The translations under genes were made by a program, and so were the position numbers. A stretch of 64,000 nt of DNA, taken from Crotophaga sulcirostris. Its lineage: Eukaryota > Chordata > Aves > Cuculiformes > Crotophagidae. The stretch lies in assembly GCA_013397455.1 (NCBI GenBank), contig VYZB01000343.1, positions 273,124 through 337,123 on the forward strand, written 5' to 3'. Shown here piece after piece: positions 50,201 to 61,400 of the stretch. Each line of letters begins with the position of its first letter. Positions within the stretch are counted from its first letter, which is position 1. The notes under the pieces were generated by a model that was not told the DNA's origin, did not search any database, and saw only the letters and a list, made by a program, of their open reading frames with translations.

Positions 50201-51589
50201 AACACCTCCAGTAGTTGCACCACTTCATACCACAACCTCTGCCAAGCAACCCAGGAATTTCAGGATTAATTCTCCTTCCCAATTCTTTCCCGTAGCAGGA
50301 TGGGGATGGTTACATCCCCTCTCACCCTTCAAGTAGCAAATTTCATTTTTACTACCTTTCTAGCTTTCTACTCTAAACATAAACATAAATATAAATGGCA
50401 TGTATTAGATCTCAGTTCAAATTCAGTTAACTGATTCTGCAAGCCAGTATTCTTATTTTCCTTCCCTATTTTGTTTTCCTTTGATTTGTTCTGAGGATTG
50501 CTACAAAATCACATAGATAAACAAGTCAAAAAAAAAGACATTAAAGCTCATTTACTGCACAGGAGCACTGAGACCTACCACTCCAGAGAAATATCTCAGA
50601 TATGGAAGGAAGTGATATGTGGCCAGTAGTATTTCAAACTCTTCACTCATCTAAACTGCCCAGAGAACCATGTTTTATAGGAGTAATAAAACAAATGGAA
50701 TGAAGAAAGATGAGACAAATGATCTGGTTGATGTATATTGTTTAGCCTTTTATAAATGCTGTAAATATCAAGAGACATTGCATCAACAATAAAAGAAGCA
50801 TCCTATTTAAAATATTTATTTGTCATACCCCACTGCTTGATTTTAGTGCAGGCAGAACATGGTCTGTAGCTTATTATTATGTTTCATAATCTTTAAATGT
50901 CCGTCACGTTAGCATGAATCATATGTTTAAGGTTTAGGTACAAGCAATTATTTACACTGCAAACTAACTCCTAATACTGATGAAACAGAGATTGAAAGTG
51001 CATAAAACTGGGGATAATATGTACCCTACAGCTTCTTTCTTTCTGTAATTCTGTTATCTGCATACTGGCTGTTGGTTTCAGTCATCTGAAGCTTACAGAT
51101 ATTGAGGATATGGTTTTAGCCCATTTTACCAGAGATGCTGAAAACTGCTCCTGGATGGTCCTGAAAGCTCAGGCAGAGTTTTCAAACACCCTAGGAGCAC
51201 AGTGCCTAGAGGCAGTGGCTCAGGGAGTTAATATCTTGCTTATCATTGTTCTGATTCACCTTTGATCTGTCATCCCCATACTGTGTACCATGAACATTTC
51301 TCACCATCACATAGGTGGATTCCTTTGAAGTGGAGACTCCCTCGGCACCAAATACAGTTACCATCCACCAGGACAAGAGAATTTCATTTTGCAAAAGCTG
51401 AAGAAGCATCAACCCATTGGATCTGAATATCAAGCACTTCTGGAGACTGTAACAGCATATACAATGATCATTAAATAAATCCAGACACCAAATGGGTGCT
51501 TATATTTTTACAATAGATGTTTCACAGGAATAACACTTCCATAACTCAGATGGCACTATTTAGCATTCCCTAAAGACCTGATGTTTTGT
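44205..51589. other. Unique AT-rich noncoding DNA
   Basis: About 7.4 kb without a recognised gene, RNA or transposon. All frames are at most 103 codons and lack motifs. A nested inverted repeat (45569-45641) and a slightly GC-richer block (about 49,640-49,740) are the only local features. 45,100-45,300 is very A-rich. Confidence 0.55.
45569..45641. repeat. Nested inverted repeats
   Basis: Two independent 9-bp perfect inverted repeats share one centre. The outer arms are gtgcattaa (45569-45577) and ttaatgcac (45633-45641). The inner arms are tgcttttgc (45592-45600) and gcaaaagca (45607-45615). The intervening 14- and 17-nt segments do not pair, so this is not a convincing microRNA precursor. 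Confidence 0.7.
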
Positions 51590-51970
51590 TAATAGATAAA
51601 ATTTGTCAGAAATTTTCTGCTGAAGCAAAATTTGCTAAAATATGCCAGTTGGTCGAGTGTGAAATATTTCATTCAAAACAGCTTGGGTTTGATAAAGTTT
51701 TGCTGAATCCAAGGCAAAATTCCAAGAGAAACTGCTTTTCTGGCAGGTCTATCCCAGTCCTGGGAACTCTGTAAGCTACAGTATGGCCAGCCTAAAGGCA
51801 GGAGTCCCAAATGGGTCTGTGTCATGGCTAGGGATGCTGGAAAACGTAAGGGCCCCCCAGTAGTAATGAGCCTGGGTATGCTCCAAACAGTGATGAGCCT
51901 GGATTTGTCCCAGCTGGGGAACTCCCTAGAGCTACCAGAACTATTTGCAGGATGTGGAGAGTCTCTACAC
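51590..51970. mobile_element. Possible ancient interspersed repeat, family not identified
   Basis: The stretch begins with a block rich in AAATTTGCTGAA-like words (51598-51720: ttttctgctgaagcaaaatt, ttttgctgaatccaaggcaa). It continues into a GC-richer block (51745-51955) with internally repeated agtratgagcctgg words. This two-part look resembles old amniote interspersed repeats seen in reptile genomes, but I cannot name a family. Orientation and limits are uncertain. Confidence 0.25.
51859..51913 (+). repeat. Imperfect 28-bp tandem duplication
   Basis: Copies at 51859-51886 (agtagtaatgagcctgggta...) and 51887-51913 (acagtgatgagcctggattt...) share the core tgatgagcctgg/taatgagcctgg and similar flanks. 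They lie inside the possible ancient repeat. Confidence 0.6.
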
Positions 51971-52159
51971 ATTTGAAATTTAGAAAATTTCCGCTATGAA
52001 TTATATAAAAAATAAAGGTAAAATTTCTCCTTTGCAAACACTCCTATTGATAGATGTGTTATAAATAACGAGAAGGAGCATGGAGTTTAAACTTACTGGT
52101 CAAATCTTCATTAGCCTTTACTGAGTAGAGGGCTGGGCTCTAAGGATTGTAAAACTAAA
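51971..52159. other. Short unique noncoding spacer
   Basis: Nothing recognisable lies between the two old-repeat candidates. Confidence 0.5.
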
Positions 52160-52245
52160 TCAGCATAGTTCAAAACATGGCCCATGGGTCAGATCTGGCA
52201 GAGAAATTGCTTCCATCTGGCCCAGTCATCAGTCCCTGGAGCGGA
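52160..52245. mobile_element. Possible old DNA-transposon end (GGCCC-type), low certainty
   Basis: The string aaaacatggcccatgggtca, gatctggcagagaa... and ccatctggcccagtc resembles the 'GGCCCGYGGGCCRGATCYGGCCC' terminal motif of some hAT-like nonautonomous DNA transposons of vertebrates. The matched part is short, no second terminal repeat or target-site duplication was located, and orientation cannot be assigned. Confidence 0.25.
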
Positions 52246-54315
52246 GAGGGAATGAGTGGGTGTCCAGGCAGCTGATACAGCTCAGTCAGCCAAACAACTG
52301 CTGACCCTGCACATAGCCCTGTGCAGCTGTGGACCCTCTACATTCTCATGAGGAGTGGGAGTGAGGCTGGAGGCGGTGGGATACCTGATACACAGTGGAA
52401 ACTCCATGGTTGCCCCTCTTGGACCATTCTGTTCCCATGGTAGGTCTTTCCATGGATGTTTTCAGGGCAGAGTGATGTGCTGCAGCTCACCTTTCTACCT
52501 GACGTGCCTCCTGTCCAACAGCTGAAAACAAGTTTCACTGGAAAGCACTGGGGTTTGCCATATTTTGAAGTAAAATTATGAGTGTCAGATTGTTTTCATG
52601 CAACGCTGTAGGTTACTCGACTCACTCATGAATGATCCTAGCATTGCTTTAAAGTGTTCAAATGTCTTTCTGACTAGATGACTTATGAATTTATAACTAA
52701 AACCTTAGCTGGACAAGACTCATATGGCTTTTTCATCAAAGGTGCTATTACTGTCAATGTTTGTCCCAGTTCTTACAATTGCATTAAAAATCCCACGCGC
52801 TAACACATTGGTCGAATGCTATATTGACTTTAGCGAAAACTAGACCTCTGCCTTGGAGGCACAATGCCTTACTTCATCCCTGTATTGTCACTGTTTGTGG
52901 AGGATGGAGCAGGCCAGCATGAAGTTATCATTTAAAGAATTCAACATTGTTTAGAACCGGTCAGTGAGGTTGGCAGGGATGGAGGCAGTAGGTAGAGAGA
53001 ATTCCTTGGGTAGCCATCTGTCCTTTCCAGGTCTTTTGGTGGTAGGGTAAGAAGCTTCTCTGTGGACCTTCAGGTCTTTACCCTGGATGGAAAGCCCGAA
53101 TAGGCCTAAAAAAATTGTGCTACTCCTAGAATTAGCCCTTAATGGTTTTAATTTCCTAGATAAGAGGTTGAAGGTGGTGCCAAAATTTGCTCAGGTCTAG
53201 GGAGGAGACAAGAAGTGACAGATGATCTAAGCAGAAACAAATCAAATGGTCTGCTGAGATGAACCAGTCTCAAATGAAAAAGTTAGAAAATGGACAGTTG
53301 AGTGCATGCTGGGACTAAGGTACATAGAAAGGAGGTATGGGATGATGCGTAGAACTTGAGGAAGGAAAACCTGAGGAGTTATTGCTGAGTTAGAGTGGAA
53401 GAGCAGAAGAGTTGGCCACAGACTTGTTTGGATACTTGGTCATGGTACAGGAAAAAATACTACTCCTACAATCAGGGCTACCAATAGTCAGCAGGACCCT
53501 GCATCTTAGCTAGCCTTTTTTTTTTTATATTGATCATAATGGTATCAAGAGTGGAAACATCCACAGAGAGCTCACTGAGCTGCAGTGACAGTATATTTCT
53601 CTTTTCTTTTTACAAGAACAGGAAACAACAAAGAATGCTCTTTCTGCCACACCACTTGGTAAGGGCAAGGACAGAGCAGCTAAGCTTCAATCGATCTTTG
53701 AAGAAATTGCTCATGTATTAAGTTTACACAATAGGAAAAGTCAGTCTTTTTCTTACTGGCATGTCCATACTTGCTTGTCCACCCACATAGGAACCGTGCA
53801 TAATCTGGCTCCTACACATTCATTTTTATTTCCATGATTTCTTCATATTTTCTTTCTAGGTTTTGTTCTGCAAGAATATTTATTTTATTTTATTTTTTCA
53901 GAACTGGTCAATGTCAAATTCAGTGTTTCTTGGAAGGGTTCCTTTGGTTAGAGATATCTCAAAGTTGCTACGGTCTATCCCTCATGATTCCTTCAGGAGT
54001 TCTGTCCTGTGGTTATTAACTGCCTCCCAGAAAAGTGATTCCTCAGTCTTTTTTTTCTACACTACTTAGGGATTATAAGGCAAAATTCCCAGGATACTGA
54101 GAAAAGGATTTCCTTTTGCAACCAAACAGTTTGTACAATTAAATAGAAAAGATTTGGTAGTCAACATCAAGAATTATTTACATCTCTAAAAGCCTGCTAG
54201 TATATATGAACTTTTCAATGTGCTAATGGAATAGATATTCACTCCCTATTTACCTGTTAAAGCAGTGGACATTTTAGCTAAAGGAAGCTAACACAAAATT
54301 CCAGTATAGAATGAT
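52246..54315. other. Unique noncoding DNA
   Basis: No gene recognised. It contains a TATTT pentanucleotide run at 53876-53898 and a T run near 53518-53526. Short frames only. Confidence 0.5.
53876..53898 (+). repeat. (TATTT)n microsatellite
   Basis: About four TATTT/TTTTA units in 23 bp within T-rich sequence. Confidence 0.75.
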
Positions 54316-54375
54316 TTCTGGTAGATCATGATCTCATAAATTGTACTGGTCTAAAACAATATGAATCTATGAATG
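54316..54375 (+). mobile_element. Possible CR1-type 3' tail, plus strand
   Basis: The run ttctggtagatcatgatctc, then ataaattgtactggt and aatatgaatctatgaatgg, resembles a decayed CR1 3' terminus read on the plus strand (GGTRGATGATCTCATA... ending in octamer-like ATTCTATGAATGG). It is short and diverged, so only tentative. Confidence 0.35.
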
Positions 54376-54398
54376 GCAGCACTAGAATGTATAGAGCC

Positions 54399-54440
54399 TG
54401 GGATCACAGACTAATTCAGTTTGGAAGGACCTTCAGGAAG
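54399..54440 (-). mobile_element. CR1 3'-tail remnant, minus strand
   Basis: Reading tgggatcacagactaattca then gtttggaaggaccttcagga, this is the minus-strand view of a CR1 terminus (GGATCACAGAAT...CAGGTTGGAAGGACCTTCA type). Only the last 40 bp or so of the element are recognisable. Confidence 0.65.
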
Positions 54441-54544
54441 TTGTATGAATATGGATGCTTTCTCTTCAAAATATTGCAGATTTTGATTCTTCTTGGGCAA
54501 GTACCGGAGCAGATTTGTCTGTGTACGAAGTGTCAAGTGCAGTT

Positions 54545-54780
54545 GAAGGATGAGAATCAACAGACACAAACTGCAACACACTACATGGAAAAAAAATTTA
54601 ACTCTGAAGGTGGTCAAATACTGGAAGAGGAATTCAGGGAAGCTGAGGAATCCTTGTCCTTGGAGATACTCAAAACCTGATTGTGGAAGGCCCCGAGCAG
54701 TTGGACCTGCTTTGAGCATGGGGTTAAACTAGAGACCTCTGGAGAGTCCTTCCATCCTGCTTAGTTCTGCAATTCTGAGC
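54545..54780 (+). mobile_element. CR1 LINE 3' end, plus strand
   Basis: Blocks of the CR1 3' region occur in order. First is gagaatcaacagacacaaac (near 54551, the CAACGGGCACAAACTG-type region). Then come 'taactctgaaggtggtcaaa' (about 54599) and 'ccttgtccttggagatactc' (about 54652). The GGTTGGACTAGA-like 'ggttaaactagagacctctg' (about 54722) is followed by the tail ending ttctgcaattctgag (54765-54779). The 103-codon plus-strand frame 54369-54680 crosses this fragment and reflects decayed ORF2 C-terminus plus unrelated upstream sequence. The copy is strongly 5'-truncated. Confidence 0.78.
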
Positions 54781-57700
54781 CTGCTTGGAGACATCGCCTC
54801 CACATCATCAACATATTTACTTAAACAGTAATTAGTTAAAAGATGCATAAACAAAAATAACATAATGTGAAAACCAATGTTGCCAAATTGCAACACATCA
54901 GTGAACAACACCTCATCAGGAGCAGAAAATATGATTAAGAAGTGCTTACACTGACAAGGTGACAAGGAAAAAAGTAGTCAACATCTTTGGACTGTCATAC
55001 ACTGTCATTCAAGAATGTGACCGATAATCCCTGTTAGCACCTGTCTGTTTGAGGAAGTGTATATTCTTCACTATAGTGGTGTAACTGTTTCCATAACAAT
55101 TAAGTAAACAAAATCATGAAGTACCAAAAAAAAATCACTTTTTTATAAAGGCTGTGGAATCGCTACATCACTTTGAAGAGAAAGCAGAAACGCAAACAAA
55201 GAAATTCATAGTGGCACAATAAAACTATTTTGTTTTACCAATTCACCACAAAGGGTGATGGTGAATTTCTTACCACAGGGATACTTCTTCCTCATAAAAA
55301 AGATGAAATATCTTCAGTAAACAAGGTGTCAAAGGCAGAAGCTAGAACAAGCTGATAGTTTAAGGTCATCAAGAGATCATGAGTTTAAGAATTCAGTTGC
55401 AACTAAATTGCTAGCAAATATGTAATCTCTCATTACATAAGATGCTATAATGGAGGGAGCATTTCTCTTCTATATTAGGAGTGAGACAGTGTTTTACTTC
55501 TGCTAAAGAAGTGTAGAAGGTGAACTGCAGATTTAGGTACCATTCAGGTTTTTTTCTCAGTCAGTAAAATAATTCAGAAAAAGAAAAAAAAAAGGTAGAT
55601 CACTATCAAAGCATAAGATGTCTGTAATATGACCAGGTCTGTGTTTTTGTGAACAATTCTGCTGGAAAAAATGAGGATTCTAAGGACAGTTCTATTAACA
55701 GAGCTGTACAGTACACAGACCATTTATATTATATAGTGGATATTTTCATGGTAGGACAATGTCAAAGCTCTTTATCAAAACTCATGGAAAAAAGTTTTAA
55801 TATTTTGATTCTGCTTGGAACGGCTTAAAGTTAAAAATCAACAGAAGGCAAACAATTCAAATTTTTAGCAGCAAAGTTTCCCTTTGAATAAGGAAGGATA
55901 TTTACTATTTAATAAATGAAATTCATATTATTAAAAATAAATCAAGCTTGATGAAAAAAGTACCTTTCTCTTCTACTGTTTGTTCACAAGTTTTCCTTAA
56001 ATGACCCCAAAAGGGACCTGAGAATAGCCCTTCAATTACTAGTAAATGCTATATATTTAATATATGTAGTACAATTAGAACTGCATGATAGAGAGAAGAG
56101 GAAGAAGCCCTAATAGTTACATAAATTTGAGACTAAGCAGCACTCTTGAGGACACTAGTCCTCTTTACATCCAGATCAGCCAGAACTATTGTCCCAGGCC
56201 TAGTACGACAGACCACTAAAACCACAGAAGGCCACAGTCAGAGCATGGGCTCAGGCACTGGCATCCAGTTCTTCACATTGTTTAATGGTTCACACTCTCA
56301 TTGGCATAAGTTTAGCTTACAGTAAAAAAAATTTTGTCAGGGAACCATACGTGATTTAGGGCATAACATGTTCCCAGAGTGAAATACATAGACAGGGCCA
56401 CCCTGTTTGGAGGGACAAGAGTGTTAAATCAAACAGATGCAAGCCACATGAGGCCATTTATTCTCAGACAGAGAGCAGATCCTGAATTATTTTATTTTAC
56501 TTATTAGTACAGCAGTAACTATGGAGCGTGGAAGAGAGCAAACTCCCTGCTCCCTTTTTACTTCTACAGCCCTGCACCTGATCTGTTTTATCCTGTGGCA
56601 CTCCAGAAATGCAGCATCAGGGAAAACCCAGAGTGGTGCTTACTTTGTTCTGGAAAAAAATAAACTGAATTCAGATGCTGAATCAACATTCTCCACAGAG
56701 AATGAGTGAACCACAGCTTTGCAAAGATGGTGCCAGGAAGTGGTGCAGTGGAACTTTTTTCCTCAGGCATGTCTTGAAATCTTACCCCTCCCCAAACACT
56801 GCTGTCTACAAGATAAGGATTTTCTGAGCCAATTCATTTTAGAAAAGCTCGCCAAAACTCAAGTAGTTTTTCTCTAATCCTCTTCAAAATTCTTCCTTAA
56901 AGACTACAGAAGATATCCAATTTAGAAAATTTCACATCCAAAAGTTAAACAACTTGGCATGAGCTCTTGGTATGGGAAAGATTAAAAAAGTTGATAAAAG
57001 ACAGCACTATCAACCAAGCAAGTAACAACAGTCCATTGAGAAAGGTAAAAAGGAAAAGGATATGGATGCTCCATTCTTTATGATATAAATTGGATGATGA
57101 CTAATGAATTTGTATAAAATTATTGGAATTTGAATCTGTTTACCAAGGTCATTTACAACTGGTTTCAAAGTTATCACAGTTATCACAGACTTGACCAAGT
57201 TGTGTTGCAGGCGTTGGCAAAGTAGACAGGTTATGTTGGGATCTTTCACTTCTCCTTGGAGAGAGAAGTTTGTTCCTCCAGAAGTTGATCTCCAGCAGGA
57301 AACTGGTGCTCTGAATTTCCCCAAGACGAACACACAATACTAGCATCTAAAGACTCACCTGTTTAGGTTTAGGCAGGCCTTCCTTTATGAATATCCTGTC
57401 CTCAGATCCCTGTTTCTCATTCCTGGTCATCAGTTTGATATTTCTATACCTTCATCAGCATGTATATTATCTTATACTCCATAGTGGGATGCACAAAGGA
57501 TACAAGTTTCCAGCCTTTAATTTGAATGTTTTTTGCACATTTCAGTACAGACCTTCCACATTGTCTGTTAGCTGTATTAATAGCCTGTTTTGTTTTGCCT
57601 TTTTTTTCTTTTTTTTTTTAAAAAAAAAATTAGAGGTGTTTTCCTGGGCCTGATGGTGTGTGAAATGACATGCCATCCTGCACCATCAGCACATAAATAA

Positions 57701-58437
57701 TTCACATCTCCACTGTACATACCACAATAAATATACTTACAAGAATCAGGGCTTTCAAAGCATTATTGACCTCCATGATCTTTTTCTCTTTTTCTTTTTT
57801 CAGTAGATGAAGTTCTTTTGTCCTTTTATTTATAGGGCACATAAGATGCTCAGATATTACTGTAATGGTTGAAGGTTCAACATAAGACAAGGGACTAATT
57901 GTGGAACATTAAGGTTTCTCTACAGCATTTTAAAGCATGATCTGAGTTTCATTTCATTCCTTCTCTTATTAAGCACAGTAAGTTTCTGCCATTTCCTACG
58001 TCCCACAAGAAATGTCAGTGAGACTAATATCATCACCTACAGTCTCACAAAGGCTTGTGGTTTACTTTGCAATGGCACCATGAGCTCTGAAACGCAACCC
58101 CAATGATAATTTTTTAAAAAATCACATTTTAATAAATCCCATTCACATCAGTCAAGAAAATTTACTTTATACACAGGCAATAAACTAAGAAAATTATTAT
58201 TTTTTTTCTATTAATGGCCCTTATGACAATGCTTGTGCTTCCTTTATACCTGGAATACATTAACAAGTCTTGCACGCTCTCAAGTATGCCTTTGAAAACA
58301 TGTTCAAGCAGGATCTAGGAGGGATTATTTACTGTAGATAGTGATAAAAAGTAGGCACAATTATTTAGCTGCACCATAACTTGAAAGTTTAAGTATAGAA
58401 TTATCATAATGATCTTCCTTTTTCAAATTTTGGGGTT
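54781..58437. other. Unique AT-rich noncoding DNA
   Basis: No gene or transposon recognised. It contains an A9 run near 55,126, an A-rich tract near 55,580-55,594 and a poly(T)/poly(A) junction at 57600-57630. Frames are at most 107 codons and without motifs. Confidence 0.5.
57600..57630 (+). repeat. Poly(T)-poly(A) homopolymer junction
   Basis: T8, a C, then about eleven Ts pass directly into about ten As. The T/A junction is self-complementary. No retroposon body is recognisable on either side. Confidence 0.85.
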
Positions 58438-58476
58438 TTTTAAAAATACCTTTTAAAAATACCTTTTAAAAATACC
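58438..58476 (+). repeat. Three perfect 13-bp tandem repeats
   Basis: The unit ttttaaaaatacc is repeated exactly three times (58438-58450, 58451-58463, 58464-58476). It is a minisatellite-like expansion in unique DNA. Confidence 0.93.
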
Positions 58477-61400
58477 TCTGGGAAAGTCACTAAAATCAAA
58501 TCATTAATCAGCTACTCAATACCATCCTATTCATCCTTAAAGGGGGAAATTTGGTCTCTTGTAAGCCTGAAGAAGAAAGGTACCTGACTTGCTTGTTAGC
58601 AAGGGAAATAGCTAGTGTTAAGTACTTACTGCAGTTCTGTAAATTGTTTTGCTCAGTGTATACAACACAAGGTACTGACAGTTCAGCTCACAATTTTTTT
58701 TCTTTTCATCAGTGCACTCAGTTTTGTCCAGTCCCTTCATTCATTATTCATGACTAATGAAGCGTTTGCTCAATCTGTGTCCTTCTCATCCACCAGTCTC
58801 AGCACAAATCCTCACTGTGGGACTCTTGGTCTTACCTTTACATGCACCAAGCCTTCTTATAGAAAACTTTTCCATAGGATGATTTCTGTCACTGCCTACC
58901 AAACCACTTTTAAGTCCCTTGTCCATTTTGTTAAATAGAGGGTGACTCACACAAAAGTAAATAAATACAAAATTTCAAATATAGGCAGAGTAACAGATTA
59001 ATGTGACAATTTATCTTAATATGAGTCAGATGGATGCACTTTTAATTATGACTATTCACCAGTGATGGCAAAGATAGTATTATGGAAAACAAAATATTGT
59101 AGCTTAATAATTTGGCAGGTATGGAACTAAAAATTGACCGTGGACTTGACCTCTGTGGGACTCTGCAATGTGGCTCCTAGTGCCTCTACGATAGTCTTTT
59201 TACGTCAACAGCCTCTCTTAATGGAAGCAACTGCACTGATATTGTTTTGCAAACTTGAAGGCATAATCAACTTTTACTTCAGTTTGGGTTTAATCAGTCA
59301 TAAAATTTATGAAAGGCTGTTTTTTTTTAACATAAGGAAAAGCTAAATATTGGTGAAAAAGAGAAAAAGTAGCAGCCTCAGTTGTTCACAGGTCAAATTT
59401 TGCTATGGTATAACTCTATAACACAACAAGTTGGTATTTGATATTCATTACAATGCTGAAATGGAAATGTCAGAGGGCTTACAAATAGGAGCTGTCCTCC
59501 TTTCCTGAAATTTCAGTAAACTAAAGAAGCTGCATGATGTGTATATCAGGGTGAGAATTGGGCCATGATTTCCAGTGACTCATAGACTTTTCATAATGAA
59601 TAAGACTACCTGAAGGCAAAATAACATGAACAAACAAAATCTGTTCCAAATTTTTACAAATGATGATGTACAGAATGTGGCTTTGAATACATTTGAACTC
59701 CTCAGACCAAATTCTAGTTATTGTGAAGTTGTTTATGTGTGTCCTGTGAAGAACACCAAAAAAGCAATACAATAAATCTAGCTTGTCTTAACGTTTTTGT
59801 TGCACTACCCTTACTAAAGCTGCATTACCCTTTCTTTTTGTCTGGGTCTTTTTAGGCTGTAAGTTCATTAAAGTCTTTATGTTACAAGGTGCTGAAAACC
59901 TCCTGAGAGGTCTTTGTTTCCTTCAGTTCTATTTGTTTCAAAGGAAACTGTGAGTGTTCAGCACCACTCTGCACCCTTTTGTGTGAAATGAACTCTGCTC
60001 AGCTTTACCAGGTAGCAAATACGGGCAGCAGTAAACACCAATCTATTTATAGAAGCAGTGAAAATTTTTCAGCAACTATAGATAGAAAACACACTAACTC
60101 AGGGAAGTTCTAGTAGAAAACAATGCATAGAATCATGAAAAAGAATCCAATACTAAATCAGTTGATGCTGGTTAATATAACATACAATTAACTGTTGTCA
60201 CAGTGGTGTTGACGCTGCAGTTGATGAGCAAAGCTTTTGAACTTGAACAATTTAATTTTACACTTAATTTCTTGAGCTAAAGAGATAGTTGTACAAATGA
60301 AACGTTTGCTTTACATCTGCAGATGCATTATTGCACTGTGTTCATGCTGTTTGTGCATTTTATAGAGTAATTTTAAGCACTTATGCATAAAGTGTTTTCC
60401 TGTGTCAATTAGATTAATCTGCTGCTTGTGAAAATTCAGTCCATTGCTGACTACAATGACACACTTTCAGATATTTTAAAGAATCTATATTGCTCTAAGA
60501 AACTTGAAAATCTGATTTTGAATTGAGGCATAGGTTCAGTAAATAAAGACTTTGAAAAATGCCTATTTTCACATGAAAAACACGTCAAGAGCTCTTATAT
60601 CACAATAATTCAGTAGTTGCTGTAGTAAAGAATTGTGTCTCAAAGAGAAAACTTGAGTCTCTGCACCAAGCTGGGATACCTAATCCATCCCTTACCCTTG
60701 CAGGTGCATTTTTCAATCCATTGATTTCAAGTGGAGCTTCTTCAAGGTTACAGCAAAAGAATCTTAAGAACATCTCATCCTAACAGAACAAAAAGTGATT
60801 AACAGAATGAGCATCAACAATTTTTCCTGTCCTTTTCCAAGGAAATATCCTCAGACAAGCCCCCTAAATATCTATTATTTAAAATACGCTCTGAAGTCTG
60901 GGAGTCTGTACATAAGAATGAAATCAGAGAAGAAGGTTACTTTCTCACTCTACAGTCCCAATCCCAGCTACAATGTAAAGTACTCCAGAGCTTCATCTGT
61001 GGTGTTCTTTTCTTCAAAATCATGTTTTATAAAACTCTTTATTATTATTAAAATTGTGGAACAAAATATACATATGCATATATATTTAAAGCTGTTTCTT
61101 TTTCCAGCTTTTTTGTGTTTTCACTTTAGGAGATAGAAAAATCCTTTCCATTTACTAATTCTTTCATAAATAAAGAGCATTGTGCCCAGGAGGGATTGTA
61201 TCAGTAGGAAAAATTACACAAGTAATCAAGACTCCAACACACTCCAAGAAGCAGTCAGCCTTTGTAATCTGACTACTGGCTCTTCAGCAGGTGTATCAGT
61301 TTAGAAAAAAATTGTCATTATACTCTGGAAATGGTCATTTCAGACCACTACAAGTAACTGTCTCTCATATCTCTCCTGAAATGCCACCTCTACCATCATA

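Noticed and set aside
58438..58476. CRISPR-like repeat array
   Set aside because: The units are adjacent with no spacers, AT-rich and only 13 bp. This is a short tandem repeat in a vertebrate genome.
60116..60150. CR1 tail-like string (gcatagaatcatgaaa)
   Set aside because: A single octamer-like match without the conserved GGACC/ATCATCTAGTCCAAC block that should follow.
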